From Sorghum bicolor (Eukaryota; Streptophyta; Magnoliopsida; Poales; Poaceae): 64,000 nucleotides of DNA. The notes under the pieces are model-generated. The model made no database searches. It had not been told where the DNA came from and was given only the letters and a program-made list of their open reading frames with translations. The stretch spans positions 44,510,061 to 44,574,060 of the forward strand of contig NC_012873.2 in assembly GCF_000003195.3 (NCBI RefSeq). The letters are read 5' to 3'. Below, in pieces: positions 12,585 through 26,083 of the stretch. Position numbers and translations under genes: made by a program. The number at the start of each line of letters is the position of its first letter. The stretch's first letter is position 1.

Positions 12585-15500
12585 CTACTACAGCCGTTGC
12601 GGGTACAGAAGCTACTTCTCCTCCAAGCACATTAGGGATCACTAATGCGCAATCTACACCAATGACGACCAATCCATCAACATCAGACAAGCAAATTAAG
12701 CTTGCCACAGATCTATTGGCATCAGCAATGTCGGGATTTGTTCCTCCCAACTGGTGGGGTTTTGGTATGCCCCCAGAGATGATGGTGCAAACTCCTGGAA
12801 CATCTCAAGTGGCTGACTTAACAGGCAAGGCTCCTATGGCATCGGCACCTCTGAATCCGCTGATGAATCAGAGTCCCCAGTACACTACAACTACTACTGC
12901 AAGACCTTACACTGGGAATTCTCAAGCTCTAATGTTCCAGATGCCTAACGCATCAGCAGATACAATGCCGATGCCTAACACAGCCAGGGTATGTCAATTC
13001 AATGATGATGCCCAATTTCCAGCCATCGGCAGGGTTTATGCCGATGAATGCTAACAGTGTATGGACAGGACAGTTAGTCTTTCCACAGATGCCTCAGTAG
13101 ATTCATCAGGCTCCAGGGTTTCAACAAGGCCAGATCCAACCCAAATTTCAGAATCAAGGGTTGGCCAACAAGCCGATGAATCTTGGTCAATAGATTGGTG
13201 GTCAGATGATTAACCCGATGTTCCATGCGGACCATACGCCTCAGAGACACGTGGAAGCATATCAGCAGGTGCCAGATCCACAACCGCCTCATCGGCAAGA
13301 TGCCGATGCTTATTGGGCCGATAAGATAGCTGAAGTAATGAGAGACCAATTTGGGATAAAACCCAAAGTTAACACTTACTCTTATCGGACACCGTATCCT
13401 CCTGCATAAGATTTAATTCCACTTCCAAATCGGTACAAGGTACCAGATTTCACTAAGTTTTCTGGACAGGATGATACATCAACTATGGAACATGTTAATA
13501 GGTTGATCATCCAGTGTGGGGAAGCTGCTAACAGAGATGAGTTAAGGGTTCGTCTGTTCTCATCATCTTTGTCTGGATCGACTTTTACTTGGTTTATTTC
13601 GCTACCTCCCAACTCAGTAATCACTTGGGCCGATCTAGAAAAGCAATTCCACAAATACTTCTTCTCTGGAGTTCATGAAAAGAAGATTACCGATCTGGTC
13701 AGATTGAAGCAACGCAATGATGAATCGGTTGAGAGCTTTGTGCTAAGATTGCGAGAAGTCAAGAATAAGTGCTATAGTCTGGTTTTGGATGATCGGCAGC
13801 TAGCCGATTTGGCTTTTCAGGGACTGTTGCCACATATCAGCTAGTCTGAGTCATTTGGTGCAGAGGATTTCTGACCAAGACATTAAGCCTTTTGAACCCA
13901 AGAGGGCATGGAATAAAAAGGTGTCATTTGTTGATGAGGCAGCAAGCTCAGATTCTGATGAGGAACCACTCATCGGCTTGGCAGAATGGGTGAAAAATAA
14001 GAAGCCGATGTCTTGCCCTTTTGGGCATAAAGAGCCAGAAAAATTTGCATTTAACATCACTAAGGCCGATAGAATATTTGACTTTCTACTTCAGGAAGGG
14101 CAGATCAAGTTATCACCCAATCATGTGATTCCATCGGCTGAAGAGTTAAAAAAGATGTAATATTGCAAGTGGCACAATGCAACATCTCACAGCACAAATG
14201 AGTGCAAGGTTTTCAGGCAACAGCTGCAATCGGCCATAGAGTCTGGGAGAATTAAGTTTGATAATTCCAAAGCTCAGAAATCGATGAAGATCGATCAACA
14301 TCATTTCCCAACAAATATGTTGGATGCTAAGGGAAAAACCAAGGTCTTGACGTCAGAAGCAGCTGAGAGAAGTGCATCGGTGGATCCTCAGCATCAGATT
14401 ACTGCTGCCGATACCAAAGGAAAGGGTTTGATCTAAGAAGGAACTAGTTCAGGAAGGTCTCCCCGATCTGGCATTGTGATAACTCATAGAAGGCCTCGGG
14501 AGACTTGGCAGCAACGTAAGGATCGGTATCAGCGCCAGCAGGAAGACTATCGTTGGGAAGAAGAAAGACGCCGACAGAAATGGAATCGACATAAAGATTA
14601 CTGGAACTGCCCATTCTTTATCCATTGCTGGGAACAGAACATCAAATTGCCCACTGTTAGGGACTGCCCTGAGTGTAATGGTTATGATCGGTATGACAGA
14701 CCTAATCGGCAGTATCAGAATGACGATCGACGGTTTAATGGGCCGATTTGGGGGAGAACTTCAGTTCATGATCGGCTGGGGGGCAGGCTCAGTGTGCATG
14801 ATAGACTCGGTGACCATGTTGGATACTTTCCCAGGAACCAAGAGGAGCTTGAAGAGATGACAAATGCTCGAGTTCCCGATGAGTTCATATTTTGCAGGGA
14901 TGCCAATACCTATCGAGTGAAGTCAAGGGAAAATCGTCAGCCATCGATGAGGCAGCCACAACTTCCTCTGTGGTGTCCAGAAGGATTGACTAGGACACAG
15001 AAAAGAAGGTTGCAGCACGAAAGACGAGAAGACTTGAGCAAAGGAGAGAATCTAGGCAAATCTGGAGATCAGCAGCAGCCGAATCTCAGGGGAAAAGGGC
15101 CATCGGCAGATGTTAACATGGTATTTATGTTGCCGATGGAGTTTCTTGCGCCATCCAGTGATGATGAGGAGCTGGATTTTTCCAACCAAATAGCTCAGTT
15201 GGCTCTGGATCCGATGATGGAGATCTTTGAAAAGCCTGCTGATAATGAAAGGCTGCATCTTAAGGCTTTATTCGTCAAAGGAAGAGTTGATGGGCAGCCG
15301 ATGACTAAGATACTTGTTGATGGTGGGGCTGCTATCAATATTATGCCCTATACAGTCTATCGGAATCTTGGGAAAAGAGATCAAGATTTGACCAAGACCG
15401 ATATGATGCTGAAAGACTTTGAAGGGAATGTATCTCCGGTTGAAGGGGCAATATGCGTCGAGTTGACTATCGGTAGCAAAACCTTGCCAACAACTTTCTT

Positions 15501-15783
15501 CGTCATCAGTGGAAAAGGTGCTTACAATCTGCTATTAGGGAGAGATTGGATCCATGCCAATTGTTGCATCCCATCAACAATGCACCAGTGCTTGGTTCAG
15601 TGGGTAGGTAACAAGATTGAGATTGTCCCAGGAGATTCTTCTTATGTCATTGCATCGGCAGAAGCAGATACCTATGAAAGGACCAGGTGCATCTCAGGAG
15701 AGATTTGGGAGAAAGATTTCCTCAAAGTTGCTGATTATGAAATTCCACCGATCCAAGCAGTCGGTTCTGATGAGGAGTTTTGA
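12585..15783 (+). pseudogene. E3-prime gag-protease (broken)
   Basis: Homology to the E3 gag-protease frame (49,371-53,018) runs through the whole stretch. The Gag core is at about 13,485-13,844 and the retropepsin active site (LVDGGAA) near 15,315-15,335. It is interrupted by frameshifts near 13,050, stops near 13,407, 13,842, 14,158 and 14,434, and loss of about 25 bp near 13,842. The terminal stop TGA (15,781-15,783) overlaps the ATG of the pol frame, as in E3. Confidence 0.82.
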
Positions 15784-16951
15784 TGGATAGGTTCGCCGAT
15801 GATGGAAAATTAGGCCAGGGGTTTACATCGGCTGATAATTTAGTGGAAGTAGACATAGGTAATGGTGATAAGCCTAGACCTACTTTTATTAGTGCTAAGT
15901 TAAATTCTAAGTGTAAGCAACAATTAACCGATTTGTTAAAGGAATATAAAGATTGCTTTGCTTGGGATTATACTGAGATGCCTGGCTTAGACCGATCTAT
16001 TGTTGAACATCGGTTGCCTATTAAGTCTGGATTGCGGCCACATTAGCAGCCAGCTCGCCGATGTAATCCTAATATTCTTCCTGATATTAAGGCCGAAATA
16101 ACCAAACTTATCGAAGCTAAATTTATTCGGCAGTGTCGATATGCCGAGTGGATTTCCAATGTTGTTCCAGTTTACAAGAAAAATGGGAAGCTTCGAGTTT
16201 GCATTGATTTTAGAATTCTTAACAAGGCTACACCGATGGATGGCTACCCAATGCCAGTTGCCGATTTGCTAGTTGATGCTGCGGCTGGACATCGAATTAT
16301 TAGCTTCATGGATGGCAATGCAGGATATAACCAGATATTCATGGCTGAGGAAGATATTCCAAAGACTGCATTTAGATGTCCTGGTCATGTTGGATTGTTT
16401 GAATGGATGGTCATGACCTTTGGCTTAAAAAATGCTGGTGCTACTTATCAAAGAGCTATGAATTTTATCTTTCATGAGTTCATCGGCAAGCTGGTAGAAA
16501 TTTACATTGATGATGTGGTGGTTAAGTCCGGGGGTTTCACAAAGCATCTTGTCGACCTGCGAAAGGTGTTGGAATACACAAGGAGACATGGTTTAAAAAT
16601 GAATCCTAACAAATGTGCATTTGGTGTATCGGCAGGGCAGTTTCTCGGTTTCATGGTACATCAGAGGGGGATTGAAATTAGCAGAAGGTCTATTGATGCT
16701 ATTAATAAAATAGTTGCTCCTACCAATAAAAATGAACTCCAATCTTTGATCGGCAAAATAAATTTTATTAGGCGATTTATTTCCAATTTGTCCGGTAAAA
16801 TTCGTGCTTTCAGTCCTTTACTTAAGTTGAAAGCCGATCAAGAATTTATATGGGGAGAAGAGCAGCAGTTGGCCTTAGATGAAATCAAGAGTTCTTTGAC
16901 AAATCCTCCAGTCTTGATTCCACCTCAGCAAGGAAAGCCCTTCAGATTATA
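15783..16951 (+). pseudogene. E3-prime pol, reverse transcriptase part
   Basis: The ATG at 15,783 overlaps the preceding stop. The frame encodes the reverse transcriptase with the YIDD catalytic block near 16,503-16,515. A TAG at 16,044-16,046, where E3 has CAG, ends the first segment; the same frame then continues. It is split at 16,951 by a solo LTR and resumes at 20,005. Confidence 0.85.
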
Positions 16952-19900
16952 TGTAACACCCCAAAATTTGCAATTTTCCAAAATAAGATAAATTGTTAAA
17001 TGGTGTATTTTTGTGGCCATGAAATATAGGAAAAATAATATTTTTATTTTAATTAAAATTTACTATAGGAGTTAACAACTTGTTTGAGCAAGCATGCCCT
17101 TGCATTGGATTTATTGTAATGAGTGATCTAGACTAAGGTTCAAAAATATATTTCAAACAGATTTTAAATTAAATTTGAAAGAGGTTTTGAATAAATAAAA
17201 AAAAGAGAGATTTATTTTTCTCCTCCCTCTCCTGGAAATCGGCCCGAAGGCCCAGAACCTCCCTCCTTCTTCTCGGCCCAGCGCGCGTAGAAGGCCGCGG
17301 CCCAGTTTGCCCTCCCCGCGCCCAGCAACCCCCCTCTCTCTTCTTCCACCGACAAGCGGGTGCCGCGTCCCTGGGACACCGACAGGTGGGGCCCAGATGT
17401 CGGAGCCGTCCCCTACCTCGTGTCCGGGCAGGACACGAGCTCGAATCGCACCCACCGCGCGCGATTCGCGCGAGCAATCCTTGCTCCGCACGTTTGCCCT
17501 CTTTAAATAACGGCACCCGCTGCCCCGCAACCCCCCTATCCCAACCCAGCGACAGCCGCCGTGTCAAAGCTCGCCAAACTCACCGTCGAGATCCGAGCCG
17601 AAGTCATCTCGTCATCGCAGCGCGTTCCAACCTCCGTGAGCGTCTTGCCGAGCTTCGGATTCGTTTTGCGAAGTCGCCGAAACTCTCACTTCTCGTTTTC
17701 GTGTTTCCTATGCGTAGCTAACCCTCGCCGAACCTTGCAGAGGCTCGCCGTCCGCCGTTTGCCGTCGCGGGCTCGAGTCGGACGTCCTCGGCTCCAATCT
17801 TGGCCACCGGTGAGTTCGCACCAAGCTTCTAAACGCTCCTGCACGTTTGGTTCACTTTCTAGCGCTCCGAGTGGCTCGATTGAGCAACTCCGGCCATCAC
17901 CGGCCATGGCGCCGCCGCGGGCCCTTCCAGCTCCGGCCGGCCAGCCCCCTTCCCTCCCCACGATTTAATCTCGGCCATTCACCCGCGATCCAACGGCCCC
18001 AGATGAAGGATACCCCTTCGGCCGTGACTTTTGCAAAAGAAACCCCCTGTTTTTTAAAGATCAAACCCGCAGTCCTAGTGGATTTCGAAAATACGTTTTC
18101 TAACTCCGAAAACGTATTTCCGTCCGCTCAGATTCAAAATACGCTTTCACAGCTTAAAAACGTACTCCGAGCTGGTTTTATTCAAAAATACGTTTTCAGC
18201 AAATTACCAAATTGCCACTGGACTTGTTTTACTCATAAAATATTCATCTTAATTCCGTTTTGACTCATTCAAATTGCGTTGGCTTTGTATTCAAAAGATC
18301 CACATGTTAGTAACACTACTTTCTCAGTTTGAAACTTTTAAATCCCGTGAGCCAAATTAATTAATTGTTTTTCTAAAGAAAATCTTAGAAAATTCATATG
18401 TTCTTCTTTTTAACTCCGATTTGATCCGTTCAAGTTGCGTTAGATTCGTTTTCACGTAATCTATAGATTAATGCTACAGTATTACAAGTTTTCAACTTTT
18501 AAAATCTGAATTTAGATTTAATCTATTATTTTATTAAGGGATCTTATTTAAATCATAACTTATTTGTTATAGCTCTGATCTTCGTGATCTTTACGTCTGT
18601 GTGATCGTAGTGCGACGTAGATTTATTTTATAAACTTTTCATCTTTATTTTCCACTATTGGTGTATTGTTCTAATTATAGGTTTGTTTGCTTTGTATGAT
18701 TGCCTCTGGATGATTGCTGTTGATGTGATGACTGAGTTTAGTCGGTGAGCTTTTACGTGGTGATCAAGAAGCAGTTTGTGGAAGGTTTGGAACTAAAAGA
18801 AGGATATGAGTTTCAAGGCAAGTATAGCATGGGATCATCCTGGTTTCCTAATAACTTTAATCACACAATTCATATTGCATGTGTCTCCTTGCTAAGGATT
18901 TCCTAGTATTGATCTTATACCTTGTCACCCATGGTTTTGCATTGGGTAGCTTATGCTAGTGCTCCACTAAACCATGATCTTGTAATTTGATTAATAGAAT
19001 ATGCAATAAACATTAAAAGAGGACTTTTTAGCAACTTTGGTAAAGAGGGCTGGAGCATTGGGCTATCTTATGGTGCTCTAGTTTCTCTCCTTAAGGACTT
19101 ATCTGTATCTGACCATCCGGGACATAAAGTACAACTGTGAGGGCTACATGGCTCTGGCTTTAGCTCAGTATGAGGACCTTTTCTAGCTTGTTAGTGGTTA
19201 CCCTTGTGGCGCAAGTGGGGGATAGCAGACCGTGGATTCCTGCGGGTGAGTCACACGGACTGACTAACGAAACCTAGCGGCCCTAACTTGTTAGACGAAC
19301 CTTTGAAAGGCTTCATAGTGAACCCTGCTGGCCTCCCTAGGAAGGGGGTTAAGAGACTCGTGACCTTGGGCGAAAGGGTAAATCATGACTCACAGTGAAA
19401 GTGTACAACCTCTATAGAGTGTAAAACTGATATATCAGCCGTGCTCACGGTCACGAGCGGCCTTGGACCAATACAGAATAAATGATCACTAATGGCAAAT
19501 CATTAATGTTATTATTGTTAATATGTTGTTTATGCTATTCTTTATTCACTTTACTTGATCATGAGTTTATTATGGGTCTTGACAACTTGATGCTACTCAT
19601 ATGCTAAAATTGTGACAACTAAAAGCTACATGCAGTTGAACCAGTGTCTAGCCTTTGAGCCTCATGAACCCTATGTTATTCTTGTTGAGTACGAGATGTA
19701 CTTACGCTTGTCTTTGCATTTTATTTGGATAAAAATCCCGGATGGGTACCAGATTGCCAGTTTGGAGAAAAGTTTAGGCTTGTGGTCAACTAGTCAGTTG
19801 TCCCTGTGGAGTTGGAGCTTTCGCCTGAAGAACGGAGTGTCTTTCCGCTGTTTGCTATATAAGGTTATATCTTTTATATTAAGTTCGTTATATAATAAGC

Positions 19901-20004
19901 ATTGTCTATTGATATTACCCCTATTTGTGGCTATATGTGAGATTTGACTTCCTGGGCTCACATATGGTGTGTATCTGGTTTTGTTCTTAAAACCGGGTGC
20001 TACA
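16952..20004 (+). mobile_element. 3.05-kb solo LTR of a Ty3/gypsy element
   Basis: The insertion starts TGTAACACCCC, ends GGTGCTACA, and is flanked by perfect 5-bp duplications TTATA (16,947-16,951 and 20,005-20,009). Removing it and one duplication restores the homology of the surrounding RNase H to E3. There is no internal region, primer-binding site or polypurine tract, so it is a solo LTR. A TATA-like TTTAAATAA lies at 17,502-17,510 after a GC-rich stretch. The orientation is inferred from TGTAACACCC being a usual start of such LTRs. No genes are supported in it. Confidence 0.9.
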
Positions 20005-22074
20005 TTATATTTGTCTACCGATGGGATGGTCATCGGTTCAGCTTTGATCCAAGAATTTGAAGGGAAGGAGCGTGTAATTTACTACTTAAGTAGAAGATTG
20101 ATTGATGCTGAGACCAGGTATTCGGCCATTGAAAAATTATGTTTATGTCTATATTTTTCTTGCATTAAGTTGAGGCACTATTTGCTATCGGCCGAATGCA
20201 CTGTTATATGCAAAGATGATGTGGTCCGATATATGCTATCTATGCCGATTATGAGTGGAAGAATCGGTAAGTGGATTTTGGCGCTGTCGAAATTCGATCT
20301 ACGTTACGAATCGGCTAAAGCAGTTAAAGGGCAGATTATGGCCGATTTTGTAACTCAACATTGCGGTGTGGTGGAAACTTTGGAAATTGTGCCTTAGACG
20401 CTCTTCTTTGATGGGTCCACGTGTGACCGGGGGGCAGGAATCGGCATAGTGTTAATTTCCCCTCAGGGGAGGAAGTATGAGTTTTCTTTGCCGATTGTTG
20501 CTACGTCAACGAATAACTAAGCCGAGTATCAAGCTTTGATCAAGGGGTTAGAATTGTTAAGAGAAGTTCGTGCTGATGCTGTTGAAATCTTCGGGGATTC
20601 TATGCTGGTTATAAATCAGTTGGCTGGAAGTTATGAATGCCGAAGCGAGGTCCTGATAACTTATTATGAAAAGAGTATACAACTATTAAGGGAATTCAAG
20701 GATTTCCGATTAGAGCATGTTCCTCGGTTACATAATGAGGAAGCTAATCGGTTGGCTCAGCATGCCTCGGGATATCAACCCGTACTGAACACGTTATCGG
20801 TAGTCGGTGCCGATGATTGGAGAAAGGAGATCATTGGTTATTTAAGGGATCCATCTAAGAAGGTTGAGAGGCGTGTCCGGTTTCAAGCTGCTAAGTACGT
20901 GCTCCTCAAGGATGAGCTTTATTATCGAACAATAGATGGGGTTCTTCTCAGATGCTTAGGTGATGATGAAGCTAAAAGTTTGATGGGAGAAATCCACGAA
21001 GGGGTGTGTGGAGCACATCAGTCGGCTTTCAAGATGAAATGGATGATCAGAAGAAATGGGTATTATTGGTCGACCATACTTGAAGATTGTTTTAAGTACT
21101 TCAAAGGATGTCAAGGATGTCAGAAGTTTGGCAATATTCAAAGAGCTCCTGCATCGGCCATGAATCCCATTATTAAACCTTGGCCGTTCCGGGGATGGGC
21201 TATTGATCTGATCGGCCAGATTTACCCACCATCGAGCAAAGGGCATAAGTTCATCTTAGTTGCCACTGATTATTTCACTAAGTGGGTTGAAGCTATTCCT
21301 TTGAAGAAAGTTACATCGGCCAATATGATTGATTTTGTGAAAGAACATATTATTTATCGATTTGGTATTCCTCAAACAATTACTACCGATCAGGGTACCA
21401 TGTTTACGTCGGGAGAGTTTGATGAATTTGCAATCGGTATGGGAATTAAAGTATTGAATTCTTCTCCTTATTATGCTCAAGCTAATGTGCAGGCCGAAGC
21501 ATCTAACAAAGGAATTATCAAACTTATCAAACGGAAGATTGAGGAAAATCCTAGGAGGTGGCATACATTGCTAAATGAGGCTTTATGGTCGTATCAGATG
21601 GCATGTCATGGGTCAACTAAGGTTTCACCTTATCAGTTGGTGTACGAACATGATGCAGTGCTGCCATGGGAGATTAAGACAGGATCTAGGCGACTATCTT
21701 TTCAAAATCAGCTAGTTGCCGAAGACTATGCTACTTTAATGAAAGACGAGTTGGATGATTTAGCAGGGCATCAGCTGAGGGCTTTAATAAGTATAGAAGA
21801 AAATAAAAAGAGAGTTGCCAGATGGTATGATAAAAAGGTAAAGGCTAAGGAGTTCGACGATGGAGATTTGGTGTGGAAATTAATATTACCGATTAGGACT
21901 AAAAGTTCAAAGTTTGGCAAGTGGTCTTCCAATTGGGAAGGTCCTTATCGGATAAATCGATCTGCTCCTAGTAATGCCTATATTCTGGAGACTCTCAAAG
22001 GAGTTGAATTTCCCAGAGCATTGAATGGAAAATATTTGAAGAAATATTACCCAAGCATATGGGTCGATGCATAA
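20005..22074 (+). pseudogene. E3-prime pol, RNase H and integrase part
   Basis: This is the second half of pol after the solo LTR. It contains the first RNase H remnant, the second RNase H (FFDGST block near 20,405-20,422), the HHCC zinc finger near 21,000-21,125 and the DDE integrase core. A TAG at 20,395-20,397 (Trp in E3) and a TAA at 20,518-20,520 (Gln in E3) interrupt it. The last 512 codons, covering part of RNase H and all of integrase, are open. Confidence 0.85.
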
Positions 22075-22085
22075 AAAGTTTAAAT

Positions 22086-22171
22086 GCCGATAACACTCCT
22101 ATCGGCTGGATTGAAATGTATCTGGGACTGAATACGATGTTTTAAAAGATGCCGATAACAGTCCTATCGGC
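22086..22171. repeat. Two hairpins built from GCCGATA/TATCGGC, E3-prime
   Basis: Perfect 7-bp arms GCCGATA and TATCGGC with 7-base loops lie at 22,086-22,106 and 22,151-22,171. They fall between the stop of pol and the stop of the oppositely oriented PMD gene. The same pair, with the same loop sequences, is at 56,262-56,351 in E3. Confidence 0.75.
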
Positions 22172-22232
22172 TAGACCAAAATGATCAAGAGTTTTTAAAA
22201 GAAAAGAGCAAGACACGCCGCCGATGAAGAGT

Positions 22233-25200
22233 TCATACGTTTAGCAGAGCTTGGATCGCCGATATGGCGCGTAGACGAATCTGATTGGCTTCTTCTATCT
22301 CCTTCATGTCTTCATCGGCAGAGCCCTCCACTGGCTTCAATTTCTTCTTCATCTGCAGTGCCTTGCGAGCTTGGACGTTTCACTCTTGTTCGAGGATTTT
22401 GATCATCTCGGGCAGCTGGCTTTCTTCCTGTTGAGCTTGGGACAGAGCTTCTTCTATTTCTTTGAGTTATGCCAACAGAGCTTCCCTTTTTGCCGATAGG
22501 TCGGAGATCCTTTGTTTCAGCACGTCTCCTGAGGATTTTAGAGTGCCGATGCTCTTGTGCTTTTCATCGGCAAGATGCTTTACCTTCATTACCTCCTCTG
22601 AAAGCTGGGCATGAGTGGCTCTATCGGCGAGGCGCTGAGTGGCCTTTTGGTATTGGAGCTGTCGGCTCTCCAAGTGTGCAGCTTTGAAGAGAATCTCCTC
22701 GGCATCGGTAGGGATTTGGCCTCTGAGAGCTTTGAATAGAATCTTGGCTGGGTCGGAGTCATCAACCAGTTGGGCTGTATCCTGATGAAGTAAGGCCAGC
22801 AAATCTTCTAGCTTTGCTCTGATTTCTGCTGATGAAATTCCAACTGCTTGAGAAGAGCTTGCTTCCTCGCCTTCATCATCAGAAATTTCAATTGCAAAAG
22901 AGAACAGACTATCAGTAGAATCTTGTTCCTAAAAAGAAGAAGAAAATGAATTGTTTGATGATGAAATGATCGGTAAAATAAAGGATAAGAGTTAGAAAGC
23001 CTACTTGTTTCAGGCTAGTTGAGGCCGATGGAACAACAGGTTGATCGGTTAGAGTTGCCGATGAGACAATATCAGCTAAGAGAAAATTCATTGTTAGGAA
23101 GGAAGATAAATCCATCGGTAACGATTTCATAGACAGTATTTACCTTGAGGGGGTGCAATGCTTGTCTAGATAGAAGAGACTACCGATGCTATGATTGAAC
23201 CTGCTGGATCGGCAGCCTGCTCAGGTTCATCGATTGATATCTCCTCTGTCTGAGGTGCTTCTTGCGGTTGAGGTGGAGATGGTGCTTGCTGAGTCTGGAC
23301 TTCTGGTGAAGAAGGGGACGATTCCACATGAATCGGTGACCCTAGAGGAGGAGGAGGAGGCGTCGCTATTCTCTGGGGCCCTTTGCTTGTGACTTGGTAC
23401 TCTTGGGGCCCTTTCTCTTTACTTGGCTGGACTGGGGGGGCATCGGCAGCCGTCTTGGTACTTCTGGTCTTTGCCGATTTGCCAGTTTGCTGATACAACA
23501 ATAAATGTTTCAAGAGTACAAGTGTAACGGAGTATTAACGGAATTTTGGTTGAGAAAGTTACCGATGAGGTGCTCATGGCTGCCGATGTATCCTGAAAAA
23601 AATCGTGTAAGTATGGGATCGATATGAACTAAGAAGATAAAAACTTTCTACCTTGAAGACTTGCGCCAGAGCAGAAGCAGCGACCGATGGGGATGTCTTG
23701 GTCCGCTTGGTACTGATTTTCTTGAAACGCACGCCCCGGTGCATTAGAGCCGCCAAACTTGGAGCTTTGTTGCCGATCAAGGAAATCGGGCCCAATGGGA
23801 GGAGTTCGATCGGTCTACCACTTCTGCTGACTGACGGTGGTGTATCATCGACCTGTGTAAATTAGAGGAAGTAAGTTGCCGATAGAAGCAAAAATAATAA
23901 GATTGAAGCATCGGTTGAAGACTTACAGTGTTATCAGGGACCTTGTAAGCGGAGTCGATCATACCACAGTATGTAAGAGCCGATCTGCAGAACAAATGCT
24001 CCTTCCATTCTGCCCACCATTGTTTGTACGCCTGGGTGACGAAGAGGGCTGGAATCCAGGCCAATAGATCGATATCTGACGTGTGGGCATTTGGTGGGAG
24101 TTGGGCAATTCTGATCCACTCAAGACCACTGGTGGTGATCTCCCTTGGTTTCACCAAGTCGGCATAACAGAGTGCAATCGGCAGCTGTCCAAAAGCCAAT
24201 TGACGGGCCAATGCTGATGCATTGTAGAACTCATAGGTAAGGTTGGAAGCTTTCCCACTGCCAAAGAAATTCACTGGTATAGCTCTCGGAGTGATGTTTG
24301 CCATCATCAGATCATGATCTTTGTTGAGAGCATTATCAAAAGGATGGAAAGTCAAGGGAAATCTGGTATCTAGATCTTCATAAGGCATCCATGCCCGTTG
24401 TTCTTTGGTCAGACCCTCATAAAGAGTCTGAAAGAATCGGCTAACCTGGTCTTGATTGCCACCGGTACCAGGCAGAACTATGGTAGCTTCACCATAGTTC
24501 AGAGGGAGACGAGTTGCCGATTCTTCTTCATCGAACTCGTGATCTTCTGCTATGTCTCTGGGGAAGCGCTGTGCAAAGAGGTTGAATTCAAGACGCTTGT
24601 GCATATGGACACTGAGCCACATGTTGATAAACCACCAGGGTCCCCTAGATTGCCGATGGACTGGCCTAGCAGGAGTTTCTTAGCTACCTGATGAAGGAGG
24701 TGATAAACAGCACCGAGCAAATATCGGCCAAGAGGAAATCAGCCACCTTTGGCTAGTTTCTCTGCTGCCGATAAATAAACAGAGGTTGGTCCTGCTGATC
24801 GGCCACAGAACACAAACTTATCCGACCACATGTTCAGGAAAATTGTCTGCTCCCTCTCCCCAACAGGTCATGTCTTTCGGTACTTCTGAATATATCCAGA
24901 CCAACCACTGATAGCGCGAGTTTCTACTTTAGCACTAGGCTTGGTATCAAACAGGTGACTGCTATCGGCAGTGGATATGTCTAAGCCAGTGAGCATGAGT
25001 ACATCGGCAAGAGTGGGTGAAGTAGGGCCATGGCCGAACACAAAAGCATTGAGCGTGTCTGACCAAAAATACGAGGCAGCTATCAGCAGTGACTCGTTTC
25101 TCTCCATGTTGGCAAGAGATAATCTGATGCACTGGTCTAATTTCCGCTCACCCCACTGGACCTCATTGGAATGGCTAACTCTCAAGAACCAGTCTTTCCA

Positions 25201-25528
25201 TCCCTTGGTGGGACTGGGCCAAGAACGAAAGGCACCTTTCCACAGATCTAAGGAAAAGTTTTCGGCTCTGAAGGGGATTCTATTTGTCTCTGCGTTTATT
25301 AGATCGGTGGGATCTGTATTTCCTAGCGGGCCGAGACATTGGAAGTGGGGTTGATCGGTAGGAATTACAATCTTATCGGCCAAATCCTAAAAAGTTTTGA
25401 GAATGAAAGAACAAAAAGGAGAAAAGGGTACTCAGTAAAAGGAATCGCGGATGAACAGGAGTACAGCCAAAGTGCAAAAAGAAAAAGGATGATAGACTGA
25501 CCTCAGGAACAACAAAGTTGATGGCCAT
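22233..25528 (-). pseudogene. Antisense PMD/coiled-coil gene of E3-prime, unit B copy (broken)
   Basis: Exons by homology to E3 are 25,528-25,502, 25,386-23,927, 23,852-23,652, 23,489-23,144, 23,075-23,005 and 22,928-22,233. Exons 3 to 6 keep lengths consistent with frame, and exon 6 is 696 nt as in E3. Breaks are a TGA at about 24,868, a 1-bp deletion near 24,645 in exon 2, an in-frame 18-bp deletion in exon 5 relative to unit A, and a TAA near 22,467 in exon 6. Domain order is PMD, basic proline-rich linker, coiled coil. The intact relative at 56,405-59,602 gives the reference structure. Confidence 0.82.
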
Positions 25529-26083
25529 TTCTTCACGAGGAAGAGGATTGAGGACTTGGAGGATTGGTGAAGAAGGTTCTTGCTGAAGTTCTTGGAGTCC
25601 TTGGGCAATGCCGCCGCCTAGAAGGTGGATTTTGGGCTGTAGAATGACAAGATGAAGAAGGAGTACCGGAGAAGGATGTATTTATAGGACAAAATGGGAA
25701 GGGGCAAATCTGACTTATCTCTTTGCCGCATCCGTGAAATCCGAGGGTGTTCAGGTGGATATGGTAACTGTTCGCACGGTAATCAAGGGATTGCGCAGGT
25801 GATTTGACAGCAAGCGGTCATGATTTTGGAGATATTTTACTATGCAAGATCGCCTGGTCGGCCCATCGGCAGTTCTCTCTAACGGTAATGTTGCCGATGA
25901 GCGCATAAAGTGGAGAGATTTGATTGAGGTTGAGAGATTCGAGGAATCTGCGAAGGAATCAGGCCGAGGTTGTTTAGATTTGGCGATTGATTACCAAGTT
26001 GGGGGAAATAATTGCGAAAAGGCATCATTACTGCAGAGAATTTCGGAGCATTAATGATTTTATACTCTGAAATTGGGGGCATG
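25529..26083. promoter_or_regulatory. Upstream region of the antisense gene, unit B
   Basis: A minus-strand TATAAATA box lies at about 25,679-25,688, some 155 bp upstream of the antisense ATG. The following 250 bp are strongly similar to the matching region of E3 (59,760-60,000), more than expected for drifting spacer. A G-run just before 26,084 is the plus-strand polypurine tract. No coding region is seen. Confidence 0.6.

Noticed and set aside
17153..17968. Overlapping open frames on both strands in a GC-rich block
   Set aside because: They arise from high GC within the solo LTR, overlap in several frames, and have Arg/Pro/Ala-rich composition typical of non-coding GC-rich DNA.
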